Shown: positions 48,467-59,961 of the stretch, piece after piece
Numbering within the stretch: the first letter of the stretch is position 1
Layout of the letters: every line of letters starts with the position of its first letter
Assembly (NCBI GenBank): GCA_027604185.1
Contig: JADGKB010000011.1
Location: forward strand, 1 to 64,000
Source of the DNA: Boothiomyces macroporosus
Lineage: Eukaryota; Chytridiomycota; Chytridiomycetes; Rhizophydiales; Terramycetaceae
DNA: 64,000 nt
Direction of reading: 5' to 3'
Translations under genes and position numbers: made by a program
The notes under the pieces: generated by a model
What the model was told of the DNA's origin: nothing
What the model saw: the letters and a program-made list of their open reading frames with translations, nothing else
Databases searched by the model: none

Positions 48467-51449
48467 ATGGACGATGATGAAATTATAGAAAGCGAATCTT
48501 TCCTAGAGAATCAGAATGCGGAATCAGTAAATGACGAGTCTGAAATTGTTGATCAACCAACAGTTAAAGAAATGCAAGAAGTACCAGAAATTTAACCCAG
48601 GCATTAAACAAATCGCATCCTTTTGGAATTAAAATTTGGAAACCGGCTTTATATCCCAAGCATCGCAGCATAGATACCAAGACGTATCAAGCGCTGCACT
48701 CAATTCCCGGTCAGCGATCATCCCAATTCACAGCAGGAAATATATTTTGGGCTTTACTATTCGGCTGGTGGATAGCCCTAGTTTATATTCTTACGAGCAT
48801 TTTACTATTTGCTCCTATTTGGATATTGGGGATAACGGGATCGGGTTTGTTGAAATGTTTTGGATTTGAACGAGGAAAGATGGTCGAAGAAATGGAAATA
48901 TTTGGAGAATATATGAAGGTTATTTGTGCGTAACTCAGGTTCTGATGAATTTATCCGGTTATATACTGTGGCCATTCAACAAGTTTGTTGCAAGAGTGAT
49001 TACTGGGGATGCGATCCCAGACATTTATAGTGAAATGCCGCCTGCAGAGATCCCTTTGATGGCCGATAATAATTACAACCAAGATGATATACAAATTGAA
49101 GTCGATCAGCAAGTACCAAGCTCCAGCACTCTAGCAGGTCCTGGAAGGATCAGAAGGGATGACTATCTTAATAATCAGTCTCATTTTGATTCCGAGGAAT
49201 CTTGGTCTGAAGAATCCAGCCGAAATGAACATGATTCTCTACTAGCTAGTTTAAGACACATGCTAAAGAAAACATACACCAGAGGTTTCACAAGATTCTA
49301 CTTTTCACTTGTTGCATGGATTATTCTAACACCACTTCATATACTTGTATCTGGTGTGTGCTATTTTCTAATCCTACCAATTCCAATGGGGAAGACGTCG
49401 TATTATCTGCTCAGACATCTCTATAGACATCCATTAAAATTAGTCGCGAAACATTGCGATAGTTTTAGCGAAAATTCTAATTTGCATCATTTCGGAGAAG
49501 GTTATACTGCGGAAAGCAGTGTATCGCTCCAACCACCAGAAGACCACCTATCAGCCTCTGGCCGGCCCAAAAGTTACTATTATTGGAGTCAAGAAACTGC
49601 CCTGACTACGAAAACCCCAGCGATAAACCAAGAGAATGAAGGCAACAGCTTGAACATCCTGCCTCCAATTATTGCTACACCTTCTTTAAGCTCAACCAGG
49701 AATTATGTTAATTCTTCGCACAAAGAATATCAAATTGTACTTTGCATTTACCATGCAATGGGAATTGAATACTTCAAATATACAATTGGCGGAATCAATA
49801 TCATCTTTATCAATCTTTTGTCAATGATTGTATTTACCTTGGTCGACTTTTACATTATTGGACCACAAAATGGATACACGGGAATCGCAGATAAAATGAT
49901 CATTTTTTTCGCTGGATTACTCAGCACTGTCCCTCTCGCATTTTTCATTGGAATGGCTGTCTCGAGCATCACGGCTGAAACAGGTTCCGTAGCTGTTGGT
50001 TCAGTAATCAACGCAACGTTTGGAAGTATCATTGAAATTATTCTTTACGCTTTCGGATTGATGGAAGGGAAAGAAGAGCTTGTACAAGGTGCCATGATAG
50101 GATCATTTTTGGTTGGGCTGCTTGCTCTGCCTGGTGTTTCAATGTTTTCTGGAGGTATAAAGAGGACCGAGCAGAGGTTCAACATAAAAAGTGCTAGTGT
50201 AACCAGTACAATGCTTCTAGTGTCTGTTGTAGGAGTGTTTACACCCACATTGTTCCAAAACATTCACGGAACTTATGAATTTATTTGCAAGAGCTGTCCA
50301 GTAAAGGAAACTGGACAATCTTGTAAAGAGTGTCGAATCTATCAGCCACATCCAACTGAAGATCCGATATATAAATCGTCCACCAGACCTCTGATGTATA
50401 TTTGTGCGGTTATTCTACTTTTAACCTATGCAGTTGGTCTATGGTTCACTCTTCGAACTCATGCTGCCCATATATATCCTGAAAAGAAGAAAAAAACTCC
50501 CAGATTACCTACCATAGAACTTGAAGCAACACTGGTTTCTCCTCATCCTGAAAGCTCGCAGCCAGAGAGATCCTCCCACCCACAAAGAAGGAAAATTGGT
50601 AGAACTAAATCTGTTGTATCAAATACTTCAACTAATCCTTCCATCAGAAAGAGAAGAAATCACTTGTCAAAGTTGAAAACTACACCATTGAATACAAGTC
50701 ACCATGCTCCATCAACTCCAGTTGACAATTCATCTGAATCTTCTTCAGATGATGAAGGACATGGACATGGAAACCCAGGATGGGATCTGGCAAAGAGTGC
50801 GGGAATTTTGTTGGGCTGTACGGTAGCTTACAGTTTGATTGCCGAAGTGCTGATCGATTCTTTAGATGAAATCTTGGAAATTCTACCATTATCTGAAAAA
50901 ACACTGGGATTAACAATTTTTGCTATAGTTCCTACTGTCACAGAGTTTTGTAAGTGTATTTTCTAATTAAGATAATGCCATTGCATTTGCGGTAGGTGGA
51001 AATATAGTTTTGTCGCTGGAAATTGGGTCTGCTTACGCCATTCAGGCAGCATTGTTACAAATCCCTGCCTTGGTTGGCTTTTCTGCACTTTGGAACTCTT
51101 ATGGCCGGCCATTGATAGACACACCTATCCCTGGCAAATACATTCAGGGTGCTTTTCAATTAGCAGCTGTGCCTTTCACAAAAACGGATGAATCTGCCTC
51201 AAAAGTCAACTATCAATTCACCTCTGAATTCACTCTAGTTTTCCCCAGATGGGAGTTTTATACTATCCTATTTAGTGTCTTTTTGTGTAATATCAAACTA
51301 ACGTAGTGACCTATGTATATTTGGAAGGAAAGAGCAATTATTTCAAAGGAGCACTTTTGTTGTTGACCTATATTATCCTGATAGTCGCATTTTTCTTTGA
51401 GCCTGACATTTCTGGATCATCAATTCCGTATACTGTCATGGCTATGTGA
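48467..51449 (+). CDS. Vnx1-like vacuolar cation/proton exchanger (CaCA/CAX family)
   Basis: The product is 966 residues, five exons (introns 48581-48600, 48919-48938, 50950-50971, 51287-51306). The N-terminal block HPFGIKIWKPALYPKHRS and FGWWIAL are typical of the large fungal exchangers related to yeast Vnx1 and YNL321W. The two exchanger repeats show GSVINATFGSIIEI and, across intron 3, NAIAFAVGGNIVLSLEIGSAYA. A cytosolic loop rich in Ser and Lys lies between them. These proteins load Na/K or Ca into the vacuole against protons; the ion is not decided by sequence. Confidence 0.9.
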
Positions 51450-51494
51450 GTCAAATAAAGCCAACTGTGTGTCATCTTGCTATTTCGTATTTCC

Positions 51495-52040
51495 ATGACT
51501 CATGGTGTTTTGTGGCCAAGTGACTCACTCGATTTTGAGAGCAAGTATTTAACCACAATCAAAGACTACACTTTAATGAAGAAGATAATTAATTTTTACA
51601 GACAGCATAATCTTTATGGAGAATTCTCAAACTTTTACCAAGCACATATCGAAATTAATGGATCTATTTGGCCCACAACCGAGCATTACTTTCAAGCTCA
51701 AAAATTCCCGAACAATCCAGAGATAATGAAAATGATTCAGGAAGCGGAAACCCCTGGAACGGCTGCTAGATTGGGAAGAAGCAGGTCATTTCCACTCCGC
51801 AAAGATTGGGAACAAGTAAAAGATGGTGTAATGCTTGATGCACTTCGAGCAAAATTCACTCAGCATCCACATTTAAAGGAGTTGCTTTTGAAAACTGCGG
51901 ATGCGTGTCTTGTGGAGCATACTAGAAATGATTCGTATTGGGGTGACGGTGGAGATGGGTCTGGCAAGAATATGCTTGGCTTGCTCCTGATGAAACTACG
52001 TTCAGAATTGGAAGAAAATTCTGAATGGGTGGTGTGTTAA
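51495..52040 (+). CDS. NADAR (YbiA-like) domain protein
   Basis: A single exon encodes 181 residues from the first ATG. A second ATG at 51576 starts just before the conserved domain (FYRQHNLYGEFSNFYQAHIE), so the shorter 154-residue form is possible. Conserved blocks are WPTTEHYFQAQKF, DALRAKFTQHP and the glycine-rich DSYWGDGGDGSGKNMLG. Family members cleave N-glycosidic bonds; some act on riboflavin precursors, others remove ADP-ribose from guanine. The role in this organism is unknown. The first ATG lies 45 bases after the exchanger stop. Confidence 0.85.
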   Translation: MTHGVLWPSDSLDFESKYLTTIKDYTLMKKIINFYRQHNLYGEFSNFYQAHIEINGSIWPTTEHYFQAQKFPNNPEIMKMIQEAETPGTAARLGRSRSFPLRKDWEQVKDGVMLDALRAKFTQHPHLKELLLKTADACLVEHTRNDSYWGDGGDGSGKNMLGLLLMKLRSELEENSEWVVC

Positions 52041-52091
52041 TATATCATTTGAACTAGTCTAGTGTTTTTCAACTTTTTTCAAAATTTTCAA

Positions 52092-53435
52092 ATGGCAGTT
52101 CCGACCATAGTTGACGAACCGGACAGATTCCTACAAACATTAACCTCAATACTATTGGAAACCCAGACAGATAGTTTCAACTTGGACCCTTGGTTCAACA
52201 ACAAGCTCAAAGTACATTAAACTAACGCAGCCTCTTTTATTGCTCAACAACCACAACTACTTGATGACCCAGTTATTAATAAAGCAACTGATAGCAAAGA
52301 GAGCTTCAGAAGATCATAATATATATTCACTAGTCAGAGTCCTGGAGCTTATCAACAATCTCGCCTTCGAAAACCAGTCGGAAGAGTACTCTATCATTTA
52401 CCTAGTACGAAATATATCGCTGAAATTGTTCGATTTACAAATACCGAAGATGGTCTCCCTGTTGATTTGATTAACTCTATAATGAATATTGTAAAAAGCG
52501 GAAGTCCAACTGGAGGAGATATCATCAAATTACACAGGATATATCAAGGACCTAACCCGCCTGATATCGAATACCTGCGAGCAGCGGATATTATGCAAGC
52601 ACTATTAAGGGATTCATTTGCACCTGGACATCCAACTTCACACATGCAAGAAAAGTAATCATAATTAATATAGATTATGGCTACTTGCTTATGGAGCATT
52701 TGGCGGCCCAAACTCTACAAAAGAAACAATTGAAACGGGGTATAAAAAATTAGTTCAGTTGGATGCTTTGTTTATAAAGATTACATCAATGTCTCAACTA
52801 CAGGAACATTTCGATTCCCTGTTAGAATTGCTACTGGAACCTATTTGCTCTACGGCAATAGTAATGTGGTTCAAGAATAAGCTCTTTGACGATGAGTTTT
52901 ACGAATGGACAGCGTTTACAATGGGCGATACACCAATGGCATTCCACATATTAGATGAAGTAACTTTGAGTTAATTTAGATTTCTATCAATCATCCAACC
53001 CATAGACCTCAAGTATTCGATATTTGGGTGTCATTGTTTGAAAGAACTTTTGATATGCTGGATGCGAAAATTGCAACTCTAGTAGTGGTAAGCTTCAATC
53101 TAATCTAGATTCAATTCAGAGAAAAATTCCTTGATCATTTCGTTCTATTGTTCCACTTGCATTTCGAAAAGCAAATCTTGTCTTATCTAGCAGAAAAATC
53201 TGAAGAAATAGATCCTTCTTTGATTGTGTACTTTTTAAACAAGATCATTCCGGACTTAGAAATGCCATTACCCGTAAAGATTTATGGAATTATATTACGC
53301 ATGTTGGTACCGTGTCCAGCAAGTTTGGTTAAATCTAGTCAAGCTATTTCAAGACTGTTATCGACAGGGAATCATATGGACTTGCCACCAGAAGATGCAG
53401 CGATACACGAACAACTAGAAACTGCAGTTTTATAA
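52092..53435 (+). CDS. NELF-C/D (TH1) subunit of negative elongation factor
   Basis: The product is 414 residues, six exons. Spliced sequence shows GGDIIKLHRIYQGPNPPDIE, then KLWLLAYGAFG, HILDEISINHPTHRPQVF and REKFLDHFVLLFH, ending with an acidic DPSLIVYFLNKII stretch. These correspond in order and spacing to the C-terminal half of animal NELF-C/D. NELF holds RNA polymerase II at promoter-proximal pauses. It is shorter than the roughly 590-residue animal protein, mainly at the N-terminus. Introns: 52212-52230, 52386-52405, 52655-52673, 52960-52979, 53088-53108. Model yeasts lack this protein. Confidence 0.78.
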
Positions 53436-53441
53436 AAATGC

Positions 53442-54759
53442 TTAACCAATTATATTAATTAATTTTTCCATTACTAAAGGGTTTGATAAAACAGTTGCGG
53501 TTAATACGATAGAAGCAAGGCCAATGAGCTAGATTAGTTTTAAATTACCATATAAGCGACCAAATTATTTTGCTTTACAGGTGAATGTTCAATTAATCTC
53601 AATTTCTCTATTGATTTTGCTTGATCTTGAACAGTTTTTGTTAAAGATTGGATTTGAGTGCTCAGCTTCTCATTCTTTGATTTTTCAGCATTTAAAGAGC
53701 CAGATAAATTGCTACATTCAGCTTTTAGAGAATCGATTGAAGATTGAAGTTTCTGCTTTTCCTTTTCTTCTGCTTCAGCCTTGACTTGAATTGTTGCTAG
53801 TTGAGTCTTTAGATCATTTTTGGCAGCAGATAGCTTATCTTCAAATTCTTTCGATTGCTTTGCAAGGTCTTCTCGAAGTTTCTAATTAAAAACAAGATTA
53901 CTGCAAAGTCGCCTTCAGTGTCATTCTTGAGGTCAGTGATTGCCGTCTTTAGTTCTTCCACTGCACTAGACATATCGCTCTTGATCTCTGCGGACTCTTG
54001 CGGCCTGTATTCTTGATACGATTTAAGATCAATATTATGCTGATCGACCACATCTTTCAAGGCAGCGAGTCTCTCGTTCATTTCAGCGATAGTCTTGGAA
54101 AAATCTGTTGGTAAATCATCCTTTTTCTTTCCCACAGATAAAGCCGATTTTTCTATATAATCAAAGGAAGATTGGATTTTCTTTAGGGTTTCAGCAGCTT
54201 CCAAAGATATTGTTTTCTCGTCCGCAATAATGGACAAAATCGCTTCGGCATCAGTCTTTGACTTTAAAGTCCCAGTAGGATTAACAGTAGAGGTAACTGG
54301 GGATAGAGCTGGCCCCAACACTATTTCTACAGTCACGGTTGTTGAAACTTTGTTGTATAATACTAGCATTAAATTTCAGTAACCTTTGCCGTCATCGTCT
54401 CTGATATCTACTCCGAATTCCAAGGTATCCCCAGATCTAAGCGGTTTGAGTGTACTCAACATTCCTTCTTCACTCAGACGCTCTCCGTTCACAAATGTTC
54501 CGTTACTGGACTTTAAATCCTGAATCCAGACGGTATTTTTGCTGAAACTCAATTCCGCATGAACCCTTGATAATACCTTGGCGTCAAAATATCCATTATT
54601 TGGCTCCGGAGCTGTTTTTGCAGACACTTTTCTCCCAATCTTCTGGGGAGCATTTTGTTTAACTACGATTCTTTTCTCTACAAACGCATCATTTACTGGC
54701 GACAGTATTACTCTAAATTTAGATTATTTTTACATCGCTTGTCGGTTGTCTCCACTCAT
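53442..54759 (-). CDS. FHA-domain, coiled-coil, tail-anchored protein (SLMAP / Far9-Far10 type)
   Basis: The product is 411 residues, five exons. An N-terminal FHA domain (about 10-125) shows KIGRKV, VLSRVHAELSF and SSNGTFVNGERL, the phosphopeptide-binding loops. About 230 residues of coiled coil follow, then a single C-terminal membrane segment (LIGLASIVLTATVL) with a short tail. This order is that of SLMAP and the yeast Far9/Far10 (Vps64) subunits of the STRIPAK phosphatase complex. Introns: 54713-54733, 54363-54383, 53882-53901, 53529-53548. Its stop is 6 bases from the NELF stop. Confidence 0.85.
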
Positions 54760-55023
54760 TTGCTGTTCAATTTTCCTTGTTTTTGTGATCAGCCAAGATC
54801 AGCTTTTTGTTTTTGAACTTGAACCGACCATAGCTGTCGACTTGAAATCATCATTCCACACCATGTTTTTGGTCTTGAAAATGTTGGATTTATTTACTTG
54901 TTGGGATAGCTGCGCGTACGCACTCTCGAGTTAAATACCTGAGCAATATTACTAGTAAATTATCGCATGTTTAAATTGGATATATACCAATTTGACTTTG
55001 CTTTATTTTTCTTGAATCTAAAA

Positions 55024-55409
55024 ATGCAAAACGAGTCGCTGGAATTTGTTTTGAACAGGATAGAAAACTTACTCTCGATATATATTACAGACAAGGATGG
55101 AGTAATGGTCATGAAAGGTACTCTAATATTGATGTAGCTTGTTCAAAGGATATGCCAGCAAAGTTATTGGAGCCGTCATTCACAGCTTCATTCTTGTTGT
55201 CGAGTGAACAGCTCAGCAAAGTTAACTTGGGCGAGAACAAGTCGATTATTTGTAGATTTGACGATTACGACATTGTGCAATTCAAATATCACCAGTTTGT
55301 ACTGAATTTGATTGCAAAGAATGGTGCAAATATCGGAATGATGCTAGCTGTTGGTAAAGAGTTGGAGGAATTTATGAATGTATTGTCTAGAGAACTTATA
55401 AATATATAG
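55024..55409 (+). CDS. LAMTOR3/MP1 (Ragulator, roadblock-fold subunit)
   Basis: The product is 121 residues, two exons (intron 55118-55137). It aligns with LAMTOR3 over its length: YITDKDGVMVMK, a middle strand KSIICRFDDYDIVQFKYHQF, and the end LAVGKELEEFMNVLSRELI. This roadblock protein pairs with LAMTOR2 in the lysosomal or vacuolar Ragulator complex that anchors Rag GTPases for TORC1 signalling. Identity is good; the partner subunits are not in the window. Confidence 0.85.
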
Positions 55410-55417
55410 TAGTAACT

Positions 55418-55941
55418 TTATTGGAACTTGCACACTTCACGCTTGATTTGATAAGATTGCGATTTGTAATCAACCTCCCAAATCAAGTCATAATGGCTTC
55501 CAGGATACACTGGAGCAGGGCCGCTCACAAAATTAGCTGCGATGCTCCCCAACTGGCCGTGTTCCCAGGCAACTAGAACAATTTTGGAGCCCTTTTGAAT
55601 ATTAGAGTTGATTAGATTAGTAGCGCAAGTAATATCATCCCGATCACATTGATCTTGAATAGGGATGTTTAGTACGTGAGAAAGGGGAGTGATAGTTTCA
55701 ACAGCTCTATGAGAGTGATCTGCTGGGTTTTGGGCAATCAATGTATCTGGGGAAGGGTACTTTTGCTTTTTGCCAGCAAAAACTAAAGTGCTTAGGCATT
55801 GGGCCCTTTGATATCCTATGATTAGATAGGGACACCTTGTGCACTAAGGTCTTCACCACTGTTAGCGTCTTGTTCCCCATGGCGGATAAAGTAGATTGTT
55901 TGAGCAGCAACAGCACCTAGCAAAAGAGAGATAAACTTCAT
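55418..55941 (-). CDS. secreted histidine-phosphatase superfamily protein, tandem copy A
   Basis: The product is 167 residues, two exons (intron 55816-55835). A signal peptide (MKFISLLLGAVAA) leads directly to the catalytic block YFIRHGEQD with the nucleophile histidine. A second conserved His lies in LVAWEHGQLG. It belongs to the phosphoglycerate-mutase-like (RHG) superfamily. Small secreted members in fungi usually have unknown phosphoester substrates. Copy B is 328 bases away, on the same strand and similar end to end. Confidence 0.85.
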
Positions 55942-56269
55942 TGGCCTAATCATATTGCCATCTCTTTTTATACCCTCTTACCACTTTAGGCTGTTGGCCC
56001 ACGCAAACAATTCACGCTGCCTGGCGCGGGACTTTTACAATTTATCACACAACATTGTAATAGAAAGTGTTATTTTCATATCATACTATCGGCTAATGCA
56101 TATCTCAAGTATCTTTATTAGTTGATGGATCTCAATCGCAACCATCATTATTGCATCTTCCAAACAAAAAAACGTGGACAGGGACTCCATGTGGTTTGCT
56201 TTTTAAGAAAGCGCATATTTTAGGGAACTGGCTGGAAAAGTTTGTTTGAGCCCATTTTATTATATTCTA
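55942..56269. other. intergenic between tandem phosphatases
   Basis: Should hold the promoter of copy A. No coding frame or repeat seen. Confidence 0.4.
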
Positions 56270-56767
56270 TTAGAATCCACAGTTTTCGTAAGCGAGTGTG
56301 TAAGTTTTGCTTGGAACATCAACAACCCATACAATGTCGAAATGGTCGCCTGGATAAGTTGGCGCATCACCACTGATAAAGTTTGCAGCAATATCACCCA
56401 ATACTTGGTGTTCCCAAGCGAGAAGGATGATTTGGGATCCATTGGAAATGTCATTGTTGATAAGGTCAACGGCACCTTGAACGTCATCTCTATCAACATT
56501 GTCTTGAATAGAAAGGCCTAAAGCTTGAGCAAGAGGAGTAACAGTTTCTTCTGATCTGCTAGAGTGCTGAGCTGGGTCTTGCGCAATAATAGTATCTGGG
56601 GATTTGAAAGTCGGATTTGATCCAGCAAATACAGAGTTGGCAAGACAATCTGCTCTTTGGTATCCTTGAGCATCCAAATCAGACCCGCTGCTTTTATCTT
56701 TTTCGCCATGGCGAATAAAGTAGATTGTTTGAGCAGCAACCATAGAGAGGAGTACAGAAAATTTCAT
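56270..56767 (-). CDS. secreted histidine-phosphatase superfamily protein, tandem copy B
   Basis: A single exon encodes 165 residues. Signal peptide MKFSVLLSMVAA, catalytic YFIRHGEKD, second His in LLAWEHQVLG. It matches copy A along its whole length but has no intron: the sequence LDAQGYQRA is continuous where copy A is split (LSAQ / GYQRA). An upstream in-frame ATG exists, but the chosen start gives a proper signal peptide. The substrate is unknown. Confidence 0.87.
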   Translation of the reverse strand: MKFSVLLSMVAAQTIYFIRHGEKDKSSGSDLDAQGYQRADCLANSVFAGSNPTFKSPDTIIAQDPAQHSSRSEETVTPLAQALGLSIQDNVDRDDVQGAVDLINNDISNGSQIILLAWEHQVLGDIAANFISGDAPTYPGDHFDIVWVVDVPSKTYTLAYENCGF

Positions 56768-57608
56768 TCGTGTTATTGGCGTGCTGGCAGTTCTCTGGTA
56801 TTTATAGCCATGATGGTCAAGAACGTTTCTCATTGAACCTTGTGGTTGGGTCTTTGAGCATCTGTTCAAGGTACCCTGGTGGTGAATATCACCATGCCAC
56901 GGATTATTTGCAGGTTCATCCTCCGTTTAACGAAAGGAGCATGTGCCCAGGGATATTGTAGGTATTAAGTTGATCATATTCAATTATTCAAGGTTTCGCA
57001 ACGAAAACGTTTTCAGTTCTAGACTTGTAAAAAGTCTGTTTTCCAGAGATAAATATCAGGATGAAGAACCAAGAATACATCCGCCGCTTATTTTAAATAA
57101 TATGTGAAGTTTACATTCGTTATTTCGTCTTTTAGGTCCACCGTTGCTTTGCCCTTGTCCATAAAAGGACTCGTTCAATTGGGTCAATGGAAAAACCAAA
57201 AGGGTTTCAAGTTCAATCGCAAAGAAGAAGCGGTATAGAATGAACGAGCAAAGATCTTATTTTGCTCGAGTAGAAATTCAATTAATGATTCATAGCTCTT
57301 GAAAGCACATGACAATTGTACAACAAAAATCTGTAAAACGTGCCTAATATTCGTAGAAAAAGGAAATTTTCAAACAAAAATCGCTTGCAAGATCTTTGTA
57401 ACATTCTCTTACTTTGTGAGCATGTAATCTGAGTTTAATTTCGCGAGAATTTTGATATTCGTGCTTGTATTTCGTTTCTATCGCTACAGAAAACTGATAC
57501 GCTGGTACCGACCGATATTTATTCTTTATTTGATTTTGTAACCAGAAAGCTCTTTGGAGCGCCTTCGTTGCGGTGAATCAAATTGTTTGCGCCAAAAAGC
57601 ACAGGAAA
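56768..57608. other. intergenic, no gene seen
   Basis: About 840 bases between divergent genes. A GTTCAATCGC near 57210 resembles a tRNA T-loop, but no matching acceptor or anticodon arms can be drawn. No open frame of interest. Confidence 0.4.
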
Positions 57609-58529
57609 ATGGACAGTCAACATCACTGGATGGCGCACCATCAAACCCGCTCAATTTTCAATCTAATATTACCAGGAACTCATAATTCTGGAGCGTATAC
57701 TATTGACCCGCAATCGTTTGCCCCATTTACTCATACTTGGTGGTTGGGCTGTCTGGGAAAGCGATTTGTAATTACTCAAACGAGGTCGATATACCAGCAG
57801 TTACTAGACGGTATACGCTCTTTGGATTTAAGAATATCTCTGCATAAAAATACACCGTGGGTATCTCATACAGCCAAATTACTGCCACTGGAAACTGTTT
57901 TACAAGATGTTTGCAGATTCGTTACACATTATCCAACTGAAATTATTGTAATTAGATTAAAAGGTGATTGGGGGTATGAACCCGCAAGCTGGGATAGCAC
58001 TGTATCATTATTTCAAGAGCTTTGTTCAGAATTACTAATCCCAGTTTCTGAGCGCGGACTGTCAATTGGAGAAATGGTGGCTAAGCATTACAAAGTGCTT
58101 CTATTTTCCGACGAGCTTTATAATTGTGGATTGCAGAATTGTTGGCCCTCCAATACGTGGTTGGCTGAACGATGGCATGATACAGCAAGCTTGTCCATAT
58201 TAAAAGCAAAGCTATTTAACGATCTGACAACAGAAAACACAACCGGAAAGTTTATTATGACTGGGCCAATTCTGACGCCAACTACCTCGTTCATTAAACA
58301 TGTATACATGCGGATGCTATGTTCCTGTGTGGTGGTAGCTACTGATGATGGTCCTGTTGAGTGGTCTGAGCTTCGAGATATGGCTAAAGATGCAAATTCT
58401 GTCGCACTGGGGTACATTCGAAATTTCAAACAGCAAATCAGTGTCAAAAATTTCAATATTTTGCAAATGGATTTCCCCTCTGATGAACTGATTTCAGAAA
58501 TTATATCTTTAAATACAACTACTACTTGA
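57609..58529 (+). CDS. PI-PLC X-domain (PLCXD-like) phosphodiesterase
   Basis: A single exon encodes 306 residues. The X-domain shows both catalytic histidines, in LPGTHNSGAY near the start and WVSHTAKLLP, plus LLDGIRSLDLRIS and the TEIIVIRLKGDW strand. There is no C2, PH or Y domain, as in PLCXD and bacterial-type enzymes. These cleave phosphatidylinositol. No signal peptide is evident, and a CVVVATDD stretch is the only hydrophobic patch. Lack of introns fits recent acquisition but does not prove it. Confidence 0.88.
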   Translation: MDSQHHWMAHHQTRSIFNLILPGTHNSGAYTIDPQSFAPFTHTWWLGCLGKRFVITQTRSIYQQLLDGIRSLDLRISLHKNTPWVSHTAKLLPLETVLQDVCRFVTHYPTEIIVIRLKGDWGYEPASWDSTVSLFQELCSELLIPVSERGLSIGEMVAKHYKVLLFSDELYNCGLQNCWPSNTWLAERWHDTASLSILKAKLFNDLTTENTTGKFIMTGPILTPTTSFIKHVYMRMLCSCVVVATDDGPVEWSELRDMAKDANSVALGYIRNFKQQISVKNFNILQMDFPSDELISEIISLNTTTT

Positions 58530-58587
58530 ATTCTAAATAAAAGATTACTATATATTATTCACTATCAGTATTCTTATAACTAGCCAA

Positions 58588-59892
58588 CTAATCGTCAAGT
58601 AATTCATCTTCTTCATCGTCATTTTCTGGTTCAGAATGTCTTTCTTCAGATACTTTTGGTGCCGTCGCAAACGGCTTTCTGCTTTTGCGCTGCTGTTCGA
58701 TTGCGTCTATTTGTGCCTGCATGCCCTTTGACATTTTTGGCTCATCATCTTCAGTTTCCTGTTCTTGGTCTGACCCTTCTATATCTTTTTCTCCATCAGA
58801 CTCTGAATTTATGCTAATTGACCCATCGTCCGAACCTTCCTTTGATTAATGCAACTTACGTCTTCTGATTCTTCTGAATCTCCTTCAGATTGAGCATAAT
58901 CTTCATCTTCTGATTCTTCATGTGCGATTGGTGCTTGCTCCTCTCGTGAAACTTCTTCATCTGACTCTGCTGTACGATGATTGATCAAATTGATGAATTT
59001 AGCTACTCCTTTGATTAGAGAATATTACCATCATAGATTTCGTAATCAATCATTGAAAATTCAGTTTGATTTTCATCTTTGTCCGTGACCAGAATATTAA
59101 ATGTTCTTCCAGTAATTGAAACGATTTCGATTCCCAAGATATCATTAAATTCGTAAAACATTATTGGCTTTTTGATACCAAAAAATAATCCTTCCTTGAA
59201 GAACACTAGCATTCTCGGTTAGCTGATATTTACCCTTCCTTTGCTTTCAAAAAGCACTTTACTGCTACTTCAGTTTCAGGGAATATCTTTGGTAACGGCT
59301 CGATGAATTGTAGTTTGTAGTACTTTTGGATAATTTCCTGCACAATCTGCTTAGGCTTTAATTTGACCAATTTTAGCTCAGATTGAACTTTGAATTTGGT
59401 ATCTGAATCATCCACCCCAAATAAGATCGACTCTCCCACATCCTTGTGAATAAATACAATCGTCCAGTGTAGTTTCGATTTGCTTGGTGTTACAAAACAA
59501 GCAACGTGCTTCAAATCTTGCACTTGTAATGCAAATTCAGTGCTGGCTCCAACCGCTAAACATATATGCTTTTCATAGAACACCACCGATGCTTTTTTTC
59601 TTATTGGCAGAGTAACAGATATATCGGTAATCGTTGCAACTGATTTCCCAAAGTTTTCTAGCAACTTTGGTTTTTTGTGAACTTGATCAGTGGAGAAATG
59701 GTCAAGTAATGCACTGACTGTTGGTAATGTATCTGGATATCGGTCAAGCATATCCTGCACTTGTCTTTTCAATGTGGATGGAAGTGTGGTCAGCAGTGGA
59801 TCTCCAGTCATGATTGCAAATTTCCAAATTATTTTTTCAGGTACCTCAAATTGTCCGGAAGTAACTATAAGTGAGTGTGTAGCTGAAAGCAT
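58588..59892 (-). CDS. RTT106: Rtt106-like histone chaperone
   Basis: The product is 414 residues, four exons (introns 59214-59233, 59009-59028, 58840-58859). Double PH-like core: the first half includes VVFYEKHICLAVGAS, and the second LVFFKEGLFFGIKKPIMFYEFNDI and RTFNILVTDKDENQTEFSMID, which is diagnostic. A strongly acidic Glu/Asp/Ser tail (from about residue 300) fits histone binding. Rtt106 deposits H3-H4 acetylated on H3K56 and takes part in silencing. It converges with the PLC-X gene, 58 bases apart. Confidence 0.87.
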
Positions 59893-59961
59893 TGCTTGTA
59901 TATTCCTTTTATAGCGGTTGTGATGTAATTGAAGCGCGTCTCAAAGTTCAACTTTACTCTG

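Noticed and set aside
57195..57225. tRNA-like T-loop (GTTCAATCGC)
   Set aside because: No complementary acceptor stem, D-arm or anticodon arm can be drawn around it.
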